Shown: one piece after another, positions 1 to 6,627 of the stretch
Layout of the letters: each line of letters begins with the position of its first letter
How positions within the stretch are numbered: the first letter of the stretch is position 1
Assembly (NCBI GenBank): GCA_021827665.1
Contig: JAKAUR010000008.1
Location: 1 to 58,321, forward strand
Direction: 5' to 3'
DNA length: 58,321 nucleotides
DNA from: Microcaldota archaeon
GTDB taxonomy: Archaea > Micrarchaeota > Micrarchaeia > Micrarchaeales > Micrarchaeaceae
The notes under the pieces: model-generated
The model's input: the letters and a program-made list of their open reading frames with translations, nothing else
Told to the model about the DNA's origin: nothing
Databases searched by the model: none
Program-made: the position numbers and the translations under genes

Positions 1-93
1 CAAAACTAGCTGCGTTTTCTGGGTGTAAGGTTTAAAGGCTTAATCTGCTTATGTATTGTTAGCGCAGGCTATTTATATTATAAAAATCATTAT

Positions 94-99
94 TGGTGA
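94..99 (+). promoter_or_regulatory. Shine-Dalgarno GGTGAT of the methyltransferase
   Basis: GGTGAT is complementary to the 3' end of archaeal 16S rRNA and sits 4 nt before the ATG at 104, deciding the start over the upstream ATG of the ORF track. A TATA-like AT-rich stretch (TATTTATATTATAAAA) lies just before it, around 69-84. Confidence 0.5.
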
Positions 100-103
100 T
101 ATT

Positions 104-883
104 ATGGGTATATTTTTAAATACGGACAGAATAAAGATAATAAATGATGATATCCTTAAAACTAAGAAGATAGAAGACGGAACAGTCGATCTGATAATTA
201 CGTCTCCGCCTTATAATTTAGATATAAAATATAACAGCCATAATGATAAAATCTCGTATATTGATTATTTAAAGTTCAGTAAAAGATGGATTAAGAAGTG
301 TTTTAAACTGCTTAAAAATGATGGTCGATTCTGTCTTAATATACCTTTAGACAAAAATAAGGATGGGCAACAGAGCGTAGGTGCTGATTTAACCTGCATC
401 GCAAAAAATATTGGTTTTAAATATCATTCTACAATAATATGGAATGAAGGTAATATATCAAGAAGAACTGCGTGGGGATCATTTAAAAGTGCGTCAGCAC
501 CATATGTTATTGCTCCCGTCGAACTTGTCATAATACTATATAAAAGCCAATGGAAAAAAACAAGCGGTACAAAAATATCTGATATATCTAAAGAAGAATT
601 TATGGCATGGACTAATGGACTATGGTCTTTTAATGGTGAAAATAAAAAGCATGCTGGAGGTCATCCAGCAGCATTTCCTTTAGAGTTACCCAAACGTTGC
701 ATAAAACTATTTAGTTTTGTTGATGATTTAATACTAGATCCATTTTTAGGTAGTGGAACTACATTAGTCGCAGCAGCGCTCAGTCAAAGGAGAGGGATAG
801 GTGTAGAGATAGATAAAGACTACTGCAATATAGCAAAAGAAAGACTTAAGAATGAAGCATATTTATTTAATAAAAAGTTGTGA
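104..883 (+). CDS. Type II DNA methyltransferase (N4-cytosine/N6-adenine, beta class)
   Basis: Modification enzyme of a restriction-modification pair; it would transfer a methyl group from S-adenosylmethionine to an exocyclic amino group in the recognition site. The catalytic motif TSPPY (motif IV) comes near the N-terminus and the SAM-binding motif DPFLGSGTT (motif I) near the C-terminus, which is the order of beta-class enzymes; the S in SPPY favours N4-cytosine. About 259 aa, a complete family length. The ORF-track start is upstream, but I prefer the ATG at 104 because GGTGAT lies 4 nt before it (94-99). The stop is 4 nt before the preferred start of the HNH nuclease gene, so the two form an operon. 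AT-rich compared with the chromosome to the right, suggesting transfer. Base specificity cannot be read from the sequence. Confidence 0.9.
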   Translation: MGIFLNTDRIKIINDDILKTKKIEDGTVDLIITSPPYNLDIKYNSHNDKISYIDYLKFSKRWIKKCFKLLKNDGRFCLNIPLDKNKDGQQSVGADLTCIAKNIGFKYHSTIIWNEGNISRRTAWGSFKSASAPYVIAPVELVIILYKSQWKKTSGTKISDISKEEFMAWTNGLWSFNGENKKHAGGHPAAFPLELPKRCIKLFSFVDDLILDPFLGSGTTLVAAALSQRRGIGVEIDKDYCNIAKERLKNEAYLFNKKL

Positions 884-887
884 TTTA

Positions 888-1475
888 ATGTCAGAAGATA
901 AAGAATCTCAGATGGATATTATAATGGAATACTTCAAATCTCATCCTAAAAAAGATATTCCGCATCCAGAAGTTGTAGATTGGGTTACAGCAGAGTATAA
1001 ACATCGAACAGGTAAGGTTTTTCGTGATCCAGATAGGGCCATAAGAAAGCTTTCACAAGAAGGATACCTAATAAAAGTTAAGAAAGGTGTGTATAAGTAT
1101 GACCCCTATGCGGTAACACATAAGGAGTTAGAGGATTTTACCCCTGCACAAAAGAAGGCGATAATGGAAAGAGATGGCTATAAATGTGTTATATGTGGTA
1201 GAGGAATAAAGGATGGAGTAGAGCTACAAGTAGATCATATTAGACCTAAAGATTTAGGTGGTACAAATTCTATAGAAAATGGAGAAACTCTATGTGCACA
1301 ACACAATATCCAGAAAAAAAATTATAAACAAACAGAGTCAGGGAAACGCTATTTTATAAGATTGTATGAAGCAGCAAAAGCAAATGGTGACAAGGAATTG
1401 CAGAAATTTTGTGCTCAGATTCTTGAAGTATATGAAAAAAATGGGGTTAATGGGCATATTGTATGGAAAAAGTAA
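888..1475 (+). CDS. HNH restriction endonuclease with N-terminal winged helix
   Basis: Likely the cleaving partner of the methyltransferase just upstream. The C-terminal half has a clear HNH/zinc core: a CVIC pair, then VDHIRPKDLGG with the catalytic His, then LCAQHNIQKKN with a second Cys and the metal-binding His. The N-terminal 90 residues look like a winged helix (PHPEVVDWV ... AIRKLSQEGYLIKVKKGVYKY), suitable for sequence recognition. I place the start at the ATG at 888 (195 aa) rather than 852, which lies inside the methyltransferase. Followed by a T-rich run at about 1476-1500 that may end transcription. It could in principle be a solitary nuclease, but the adjacent methyltransferase makes a type II restriction enzyme the better reading. 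Confidence 0.85.
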   Translation: MSEDKESQMDIIMEYFKSHPKKDIPHPEVVDWVTAEYKHRTGKVFRDPDRAIRKLSQEGYLIKVKKGVYKYDPYAVTHKELEDFTPAQKKAIMERDGYKCVICGRGIKDGVELQVDHIRPKDLGGTNSIENGETLCAQHNIQKKNYKQTESGKRYFIRLYEAAKANGDKELQKFCAQILEVYEKNGVNGHIVWKK

Positions 1476-1806
1476 ATTTCTCTTTTTTATCAATTTATTT
1501 TATGTAATGTAGATAGTTTTTTGATTAGATCTAAACTATTAGCATCAAAGTTTTTATTTGAATGTTAACTTCTATGTCATTAAAATCTATATCTATTAAA
1601 TAATGTGCAATTTCGTTTCTGCTAGAATAAAATTTCGATAGGTTTTATAAAGCTGATTATTTACGTTATACAAAGTATTTGTTTATGGCTATGGATAGTT
1701 GAAACTATGGCCTTTAATGGTCTAACACTCTCTTGAGTAGCAGGCATCGGTATTGGTAATGAAAGGAATAGATAGCCAAGCTTGATAAAGATTAGTCAAT
1801 AAAGGT
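1476..1806. other. AT-rich intergenic stretch between convergent operons
   Basis: About 330 bases with no ORF of plausible length on either strand and no recognisable RNA gene. It begins with a T-rich run (TTTCTCTTTTTT) just after the HNH stop, consistent with transcription termination. I see no long inverted repeat or transposon end. It separates the plus-strand restriction-modification operon from the minus-strand two-gene module. Confidence 0.6.
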
Positions 1807-2295
1807 CTATTTATACACGGCCTTTTTCAGGAGACTAAATAATATAAAACATCTATACACTCTGATGAAACAGAGTATTATTAGTAATAATCCGAGACCT
1901 AATACAACTTCTAAGTAATAAGACCCGATAGACGACAAATAATTTCCACTAACTAAAATGTAAATTATACTCAAAATTATAAGACTTAAAAAAATTAGTA
2001 TAAGTGAATCACTATATCTTTCATATAATTGTATTTCCTTATTTGAACTCTTTAAAATTTTAATTGCTTTATTATTTTTAAACGTATCTTCAAACACTGT
2101 AAATAATGTCATTATAACTGCAATTACGCCTAATAGAGTTACGAATATAGTTATGAATACTGAGATAGTATTGGACTGATCGAGATAACTAAAAGCGTTA
2201 ATATTTTTGAAAACAATAAAATATACCACGAAATAGACTATCACAATAATTAAGGATAATAAGATATCTCTTGATTTAGACCTATTTTCTAGCAT
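1807..2295 (-). CDS. Small four-TM membrane protein, second gene of a two-gene module
   Basis: Not recognised as a named family. The 162-aa protein has four hydrophobic segments at about residues 11-30, 42-66, 95-118 and 127-150, with a charged loop (EDTFKNNKAIKILKSSNKEIQLYERY) between TM2 and TM3 and basic ends. Its ATG directly follows the TAG of the upstream gene (TAGATG) with GAGGAG as ribosome binding site, so the two genes are translationally linked. Small 4-TM proteins paired with a soluble partner are a common layout of membrane-acting antiviral effectors (Kiwa KwaA is one such case), and the neighbours are a restriction-modification pair and a recombinase. The defence role is inference from layout only. 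Confidence 0.6.
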   Translation of the reverse strand: MLENRSKSRDILLSLIIVIVYFVVYFIVFKNINAFSYLDQSNTISVFITIFVTLLGVIAVIMTLFTVFEDTFKNNKAIKILKSSNKEIQLYERYSDSLILIFLSLIILSIIYILVSGNYLSSIGSYYLEVVLGLGLLLIILCFIRVYRCFILFSLLKKAVYK

Positions 2296-3279
2296 CTACT
2301 CCTCTCGTTCCATACCTAATTTTTCTGCTAATTTCTGGGATAGCCACTCTTTTATTCTAGTTTCATCTGATATTTCCACTTTGTCTATACTTATACTAAC
2401 TCTGTCATATTTTTTAATAATATTTATAGTCTCCTTTTGTTGAGTTTCATCATCTAAAATTTCCACTTCGAGATTAGTAAGAAATGCAGGTAAATCAATT
2501 CCATCATCTATTGCTTTTTGAAGTGGATTTCCGAAGAGATTATTGAAATATCCGTCTACGTCGAGTATCTTTGTTTTGTCTGTATTTTTTGTTATCCGCA
2601 TTGTTGCGTCTATCTCTAAGATATAATTTTCTTCTACTCCAACCTTTTTTAATAATTCCTCAACCTGTTCATATTGGGAGGGTATTTCTGGATTCTTCCT
2701 AAATCTAATTTTTATACTTTTAAGCTTCTTTTTAGTAATCTGTTGTAAGATGCTCATTCTTATATTTTTCAGAGGTTCGTAATAAAATTTATATGGAGAA
2801 AAGCACTTCTCAAAGAAATCTCTAATTTTTTGCATTCCAGGAACGTGAAAGCCTACTTCTGTTAGAAATACTAATTCATCGACATTATCTTTCTTTCTTG
2901 AAGTAAAAACAAAATTTCCTAAATCCCGTCTTTTTTCACCTATTCTTTCTGCGTCCTCTATATCTTCAACCACCTTTGTTTGAGTATCTGTTTTAAAATA
3001 TTCTTCTTTTTCTTTAGACCTGATTATATGTCCATAATAGATACCATTCAATAATTTTTCTATTACTATTTGGTGGTTTATGTTAGACTTTGAAAGAGTA
3101 TATTTAGAACTAAATACATCCCAATCTGCATCTTCTACCAGCTTTGCTATATCTATCGGTTCCCTATCTTCCGTTTGGCAGGTCATAGAATAGAAAAAGA
3201 AATCTATCTCATCAGAATCGTTATTCATAGTAGAAACTTTAGAAGGAAAGACTTTAAAGACTATGTAAGCTAAAACCAT
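2296..3279 (-). CDS. Unrecognised 327-aa soluble protein, first gene of a two-gene module
   Basis: No family recognised. The protein is soluble, charged and mixed alpha/beta, with no signal peptide or TM segment. Visible landmarks: LNGIYYGHIIRSKE at about residue 77, a basic stretch at about 180-200 (QQITKKKLKSIKIRFRKN), and a C-terminal region with alternating beta-like segments (VSISIDKVEISDE). The start ATG has GGTGGGTG upstream. It is translated together with the 4-TM protein (TAGATG junction). The overall pairing, a roughly 320-aa cytosolic protein with a 4-TM partner, resembles the Kiwa defence layout (KwaB with KwaA), but I cannot show homology to KwaB/DUF4868. AT-rich like the restriction genes, pointing to recent acquisition. 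Confidence 0.6.
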   Translation of the reverse strand: MVLAYIVFKVFPSKVSTMNNDSDEIDFFFYSMTCQTEDREPIDIAKLVEDADWDVFSSKYTLSKSNINHQIVIEKLLNGIYYGHIIRSKEKEEYFKTDTQTKVVEDIEDAERIGEKRRDLGNFVFTSRKKDNVDELVFLTEVGFHVPGMQKIRDFFEKCFSPYKFYYEPLKNIRMSILQQITKKKLKSIKIRFRKNPEIPSQYEQVEELLKKVGVEENYILEIDATMRITKNTDKTKILDVDGYFNNLFGNPLQKAIDDGIDLPAFLTNLEVEILDDETQQKETINIIKKYDRVSISIDKVEISDETRIKEWLSQKLAEKLGMEREE

Positions 3280-3358
3280 TTAATTTTCACCCACCTGCCG
3301 AATACGACACCTTGAAAAAAACTCTGAATTTGTTGACAATATCTTATTTTTTGCTTTA

Positions 3359-3397
3359 GTAGCCTCATTTTCCCACCTTCTTCTTCAATGAGGCTAC
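3359..3397. repeat. 11-bp perfect inverted repeat across the integrase stop codon
   Basis: GTAGCCTCATT (3359-3369) and AATGAGGCTAC (3387-3397) are perfect inverted copies with a 17-base spacer, overlapping the last codons and stop of the recombinase gene. In RNA it forms an 11-bp stem. It could be a terminator-like structure or a recombinase binding site. Confidence 0.7.
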
Positions 3398-4234
3398 CTC
3401 GCTCAAAGCTATGCTGTCTATAACATCATAGACCTCCTGTTTGCTCGTGCTTATGTAAATGCTAGTGGTGCTCGGATCCACATGCCTTGCGAACCTGCTG
3501 GTAAGGATTAGGTTGCCGTTTGCCTGCTTTGCGAACCTAGTTATTGCGTAGTGCCTTAGGCTGTGCGTGGTGAGCCTGTGCAGCCTTCTGGGCCTCCTGC
3601 CCTGCTGCTCATCGCTGGTATCGTAGACCTCATCCAAGCCTGCAAGCTCAAGGTAGTGCCTGAACCTGTTCCTTACATAGTTAGGCTCAAGGTAAGGCTC
3701 AATCCTGTGGCTCTTGGCTGCATCGCTGAAGAATATGTAGCCCTGAGCCTGCTCTATCAAGCTTGAATTAGCCTGAGCGAACTCCACAAGCTCCTTGAAT
3801 AGCGGCAATGGTATCCTTAAGCTGTCCAATAGCCTTGTCTTCTCTGTCCGTACAGTAAGCTCTCTTGTCTCAAAATCTATATCTTTTACATTCACTCTTA
3901 TCACCTCCCCTATGCGTAGGCCTAGCTGGGCCTGAAAATCGAAAAGAAGCCTGAATTTAGGGTCTTTTATGGCTCTGAAAAACCTCTGAAGCTGCTCTTC
4001 CGTGAAGCCCTTGTTTATCGTTCCGTACTTAGGCGTCCTTCTCCTGTGGAACTTTGTTATGTAATACTGCCTTATCATGTGGGTAAGGTCTTCTACCTCG
4101 TGCTTTGCCAAGTGTGGCAATAAGCTCTGTATGTACCTCTTTGCCTCTATGGGTGCAGTTTTGCGTTCAGATTCGTGTTCGGATTCCTGCAAATATCCGA
4201 ACCCAGCTTTCGCTAATCCTTTATTGCTCTTCAT
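3365..4234 (-). CDS. Tyrosine recombinase / integrase (XerA-like)
   Basis: Site-specific recombinase of the phage-integrase family. An N-terminal helical core-binding domain (about residues 20-110, including RRRTPKYGTINKGF) is followed by the catalytic domain. The full catalytic set is visible: Arg in GLRIGEV, a Lys in the TEKTR beta-hairpin, HSLRH (His/Arg), ARHVDPSTT (His) and the nucleophile Tyr in TSIYIS. At about 289 aa it is full length, so it is not split by integration. I choose the ATG at 4234 over the GTG at 4243. Its start overlaps the upstream coiled-coil ORF by 14 bp. It lies about 260 bp from tRNA-Pro, facing away from the tRNA 3' end, as expected for an element integrated there. 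GC-richer than the genes at 1-3.3 kb, so it may be of older or host-like origin. Confidence 0.92.
   Translation of the reverse strand: MKSNKGLAKAGFGYLQESEHESERKTAPIEAKRYIQSLLPHLAKHEVEDLTHMIRQYYITKFHRRRTPKYGTINKGFTEEQLQRFFRAIKDPKFRLLFDFQAQLGLRIGEVIRVNVKDIDFETRELTVRTEKTRLLDSLRIPLPLFKELVEFAQANSSLIEQAQGYIFFSDAAKSHRIEPYLEPNYVRNRFRHYLELAGLDEVYDTSDEQQGRRPRRLHRLTTHSLRHYAITRFAKQANGNLILTSRFARHVDPSTTSIYISTSKQEVYDVIDSIALSEVASLKKKVGK
4177..4202. repeat. Inverted pair GTTCGGAT / ATCCGAAC in the integrase 5' end
   Basis: GTTCGGAT (4177-4184) and ATCCGAAC (4195-4202) form a perfect 8-bp inverted repeat with a 10-base spacer. The same 8-mer ATCCGAAC recurs at 4275-4282 and 4459-4466. Four copies within 290 bp beside a tyrosine recombinase suggest arm-type binding sites. 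Confidence 0.65.
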
Positions 4235-4274
4235 GGCTACCACTATTGTATTTGTTTTGAGCCTCTGAGCGTGT

Positions 4275-4282
4275 ATCCGAAC
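4275..4282 (-). repeat. ATCCGAAC repeat, copy 3
   Basis: On the minus strand it reads GGGTTCGGATAC, matching the copy at 4195-4202 (GGGTTCGGATAT). It falls in a different reading frame from the other copies, so it is conserved at DNA rather than protein level. Confidence 0.55.
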
Positions 4283-4458
4283 CCGTATAGTCTCTAAGCT
4301 TTCTCTGGCTTAAAAGCCTGTCAAGCTTGTCAAGGACCTTGTTAAGCTTCTCTATGGCCTTGGCGTGGGCTTCTATCCTCTCGGCGTAGTAGTTGAGGTT
4401 GTTGGCCTGCTGGAGCTGGAAGGCTGTAAGCTGGCTAGAATTAGTGTATTGCCTCTGT

Positions 4459-4466
4459 ATCCGAAC
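4459..4466 (-). repeat. ATCCGAAC repeat, copy 4
   Basis: On the minus strand it reads GAGTTCGGATAC, close to the tRNA-Pro 3' end. The tRNA T-arm region itself contains the related string TATCCGAGTTC, so this repeat may be related to the attachment region. Confidence 0.5.
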
Positions 4467-4493
4467 TCTCTCTATTCTCTCTGAAACAAGGAA

Positions 4494-4566
4494 TGGGGCT
4501 GCCGAGATTTGAACTCGGATATCCAGCGCCCGAGGCTGGAAGTCTGCCAGGTTAGCGTACAGCCCC
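4494..4566 (-). tRNA. tRNA-Pro (anticodon CGG)
   Basis: On the minus strand the 7-bp acceptor stem GGGGCTG/CAGCCCC closes the molecule, the anticodon stem is CCAGC/GCTGG with loop CTCGGGC (anticodon CGG, preceded by the invariant T33), and the T arm is CCGAG/CTCGG with loop TTCAAAT. The D-stem is weak. The discriminator is A and no CCA is encoded. A TATA-like element (ATAAAACTAT, about 4591-4600) lies at promoter distance. The 3' end faces the recombinase and accessory genes, the usual orientation for an element integrated at a tRNA 3' end. Confidence 0.9.
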
Positions 4567-4658
4567 AACAAAAGCTCGATTTACGGGCAAATAGTTTTAT
4601 CCGTGCTTGCTTTTAACCTTTTTGAAAACCTCCTTAGCTGCATTTCTTTTGCGCAGCA

Positions 4659-5324
4659 TCAGTTATCATAGATATTTCCAATCAGTTCTTCGTATACCTC
4701 TCTCCTGTATTCTGGATCGGCTTCAGACATGGAGAAGTAATCGAATATATCCCATCCATGTGTTCCGTTCATGCTGGCTACCTGCATGAGGTCAACGTAC
4801 AAGCGTTTTAGTGCAAATTCATACGTGAAATCTCCGAACTCCTCCGTTTCTGCGTCAAACTTTATAACGATGCCAGCGAAAAGCTCACCCTTCGCCTTTT
4901 CTATTTCTTGCTTGGGCTTGTTTTCTTCTTCCATTCTTTCTATCTCTTTCAAGGCATTCCCGAATCTCTCCACATAACCATCGAGTTGCTTTTCTATTTT
5001 TTGTATGTCGGCCTCGGCGTTGTTTCTTTTTATTACCCTTCCCAAAAGGTTATCCGGGGATATTCGTTCGGCCAGCTCAAACGAAAAAGAGTCATTGTCG
5101 TCGAAAATCGAGTATAAACTCAGTTCGTCTACGAAGCTCTTGAAAGCGTTTTCAAAAGCCGGGAATTTTATTGGCAAATACTCCTCTTCCTCATAATCCA
5201 TGCCCATGATTTCGTCTCCGATTACGGTTTCTTGTGCAGGTTCGCTTTCTGAATGACTGTCAGGGGCGACGCTGTCCAGCCTAAGCAAACGCGAATTGCC
5301 GATGGCCTTTTTCTGCTTTTCCAT
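4659..5324 (-). CDS. Hypothetical acidic protein
   Basis: Not recognised. A 221-aa acidic soluble protein without signal peptide or TM segment. A low-complexity N-terminus (about residues 1-45, rich in S/E/P) is followed by two helical blocks. One has coiled-coil character (IQKIEKQLDGYVERFGNAL, then a Glu/Lys-rich helix, about residues 105-150). The C-terminal part has several aromatic residues (WDIFDYFSMSEADPEYRREV). The ATG at 5324 diverges from the primase gene across a 63-bp spacer holding both promoters. It is downstream of, and not part of, the tRNA island. Probably a lineage-specific gene. Confidence 0.65.
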   Translation of the reverse strand: MEKQKKAIGNSRLLRLDSVAPDSHSESEPAQETVIGDEIMGMDYEEEEYLPIKFPAFENAFKSFVDELSLYSIFDDNDSFSFELAERISPDNLLGRVIKRNNAEADIQKIEKQLDGYVERFGNALKEIERMEEENKPKQEIEKAKGELFAGIVIKFDAETEEFGDFTYEFALKRLYVDLMQVASMNGTHGWDIFDYFSMSEADPEYRREVYEELIGNIYDN

Positions 5325-5354
5325 AACAACACTAGTTATTTAATTCTGAAAAGG

Positions 5355-5363
5355 TTTATATTT
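5355..5363 (+). promoter_or_regulatory. TATA box of the primase gene
   Basis: TTTATATTT centred about 29 bases before the ATG at 5388, the spacing expected for an archaeal leaderless transcript. It decides the start at 5388 over the ORF-track start at 5253, which lies inside the divergent gene. Confidence 0.55.
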
Positions 5364-5387
5364 GAATTGTATACTCCAGTGTTTTGG

Positions 5388-6350
5388 ATGGTCACTAGCG
5401 AAGAGATAGACATAGCGTACAAATACCCATTCTCGGAAGAGGCCAAGGCCGTCATAGCGGAGAAAGGACCAAAGCAGATGGACTACAGGTATCTGGAGCT
5501 CGGCAGGGACAGGATAGAAGCGGCCATGAACAAGAAGCAGGCCTATTTCAGGATAGAGATAGAGAACGTCAAGCTGGGCTACATAATAAGCTATATCTAT
5601 TCCAGGATGCTCGCAAGCGCAAGCGGCAACCCGCTGCTCATAAAGGCCTTTGCGTCTGGGGAGGCCAAGCGTTCTGGGATGGCTTTGAGGGAGGAAACGG
5701 ACCAGGCAATAATGGGGCTTGCCAAGCAGCTCTCGTACAACGTATCCAGCAACGGCAGCGGCGAATTCATAATAAGCTTCACGGAATACCTGATGAAGAA
5801 GCCCAGCGGAGAGCACTACGCGCTTGTCAACATGAAGCTCAAGAACGGTTTTGTGATAATGGACAGGGCCGAGCTCTCAAGGGCGCTTGAGCATTCGATA
5901 TATCTTAAGGTTATGTCAGGGCTGCCCATACCAAATGGGCAGCTTCCGAAAGAAGTCCTGGACTATTACGCTTCGTCAAAAATAAAGCTTCCCGATTCGA
6001 TGTCCAAGCGCGTACCGGAGATGCAGGGCAGCACATGGGTTGACAAGGTACTTGCAACCCCGATACCTGATGTGCGCCATAGGACCGTGAACCTGGTTCT
6101 GGCCCCATATCTGATAAATGTAAAGGGGATGGACGTGGAACAGGCGGTAGAAACGATAAAGAGATACATAGACGAATGCAAGCAGCTCAATCCAAACACT
6201 GATGTGAGCGAGGCGTACATACGCTACCAGTGCAACTACTCCAAAAACAAGGGTATGAGGCCGCTTTCCCTGTCAAAGGCCAGGGAGCTGCTAGGCGAAT
6301 ATGTGGATCTCGGCAAGGGCCAAAACCCTGTCCAAAAAGCAAAAAAGTGA
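5388..6350 (+). CDS. priL: DNA primase large subunit with PriX-like C-terminal domain
   Basis: Non-catalytic subunit of archaeal primase, which helps PriS start RNA primers. Residues about 1-190 match the PriL N-terminal domain: YPFSEEAK, the helical SASGNPLLIKAFASGEAKR region, then ISFTEYLMKKPSGEHYALVNM and the GFVIMDRAEL segment. The C-terminal part (about 225-310) reads IPDVRHRTVNLVLAPYLINV ... EAYIRYQCNYSKNKG, resembling the PriX/PriL-CTD helical domain. The usual PriL C-terminal domain carries four Cys for a 4Fe-4S cluster; here I see only two Cys (DECK, YQCN), so the cluster appears absent. 320 aa from the ATG at 5388, which has a TATA box at leaderless distance. The catalytic subunit is not in this window. 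The overlap with the following zinc peptide suggests co-transcription. Confidence 0.8.
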   Translation: MVTSEEIDIAYKYPFSEEAKAVIAEKGPKQMDYRYLELGRDRIEAAMNKKQAYFRIEIENVKLGYIISYIYSRMLASASGNPLLIKAFASGEAKRSGMALREETDQAIMGLAKQLSYNVSSNGSGEFIISFTEYLMKKPSGEHYALVNMKLKNGFVIMDRAELSRALEHSIYLKVMSGLPIPNGQLPKEVLDYYASSKIKLPDSMSKRVPEMQGSTWVDKVLATPIPDVRHRTVNLVLAPYLINVKGMDVEQAVETIKRYIDECKQLNPNTDVSEAYIRYQCNYSKNKGMRPLSLSKARELLGEYVDLGKGQNPVQKAKK

Positions 6351-6354
6351 TGAG

Positions 6355-6495
6355 GTGGAAGTAACAGTATTGTGCGACATATGCGGCAAAAGGCTGGCCA
6401 AGCACACGTGCAGGCTGTGCGGTAGAAGGGTTTGCAATGAGGATTTTGACGAGAAGCTCGGAATCTGCAAATCCTGCAAGCTAGGCCGCAAATAA
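6355..6495 (+). CDS. Small zinc-ribbon peptide
   Basis: A 46-aa cysteine-rich peptide with pairs CDIC, CRLC and CKSC plus single Cys and His (KHTC, VCNEDF), typical of a treble-clef or HIT/B-box-like zinc finger binding two metals. The ORF-track start is inside priL; the GTG at 6355, 5 nt after the priL stop, is the likely start. Very short basic C-terminus (KLGRK). Co-transcribed with priL by position, so a nucleic-acid or replication-associated adaptor role is possible but not shown. Confidence 0.65.
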   Translation: MEVTVLCDICGKRLAKHTCRLCGRRVCNEDFDEKLGICKSCKLGRK

Positions 6496-6529
6496 GCCAG
6501 AAAACATGCGCCTCGCCACAGAGAAGTGG

Positions 6530-6582
6530 GTGTTAAGTGGGGTGCAATGGGGGATTTAAACATGACACCTTGGGCTTAACAC
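6530..6582. repeat. Interrupted inverted repeat between convergent genes
   Basis: GTGTTAAG (6530-6537) pairs with CTTAACAC (6575-6582), and inside it GGTG (6541-6544) pairs with CACC (6566-6569). It lies in the 132-bp gap between the convergent zinc-peptide and membrane-protein genes. It could be a structured small RNA or a bidirectional transcript end. No C/D-box signature is convincing. Confidence 0.45.
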
Positions 6583-6627
6583 AGAAAATATATTGAAACG
6601 ATACCGCTAAATAAATATTGCAAAAGG

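Larger units (their letters stand above)
4221..4493 (-). pseudogene. Coiled-coil ORF running out of tRNA-Pro, no own start (split-gene remnant?)
   Basis: The open frame passes through the tRNA-Pro gene without a stop and continues as a protein-like, helix-rich sequence (AHAKAIEKLNKVLDKLDRLLSQRKL, a probable coiled coil), ending 14 bp inside the recombinase gene. Between the tRNA 3' end and the stop I find no ATG, GTG or TTG in this frame, so the protein part has no normal start here; the only starts lie in or above the tRNA. Integration at the tRNA 3' end would produce this: the 5' part of the gene would lie at the other end of the element, left of this window. It could instead be a real gene with a non-canonical start. 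I do not recognise a family. Confidence 0.5.

Noticed and set aside
1807-3279. Direct naming of the module as Kiwa (KwaA/KwaB)
   Set aside because: Only layout and sizes agree; I cannot identify DUF4868 residues, so the name is not used.
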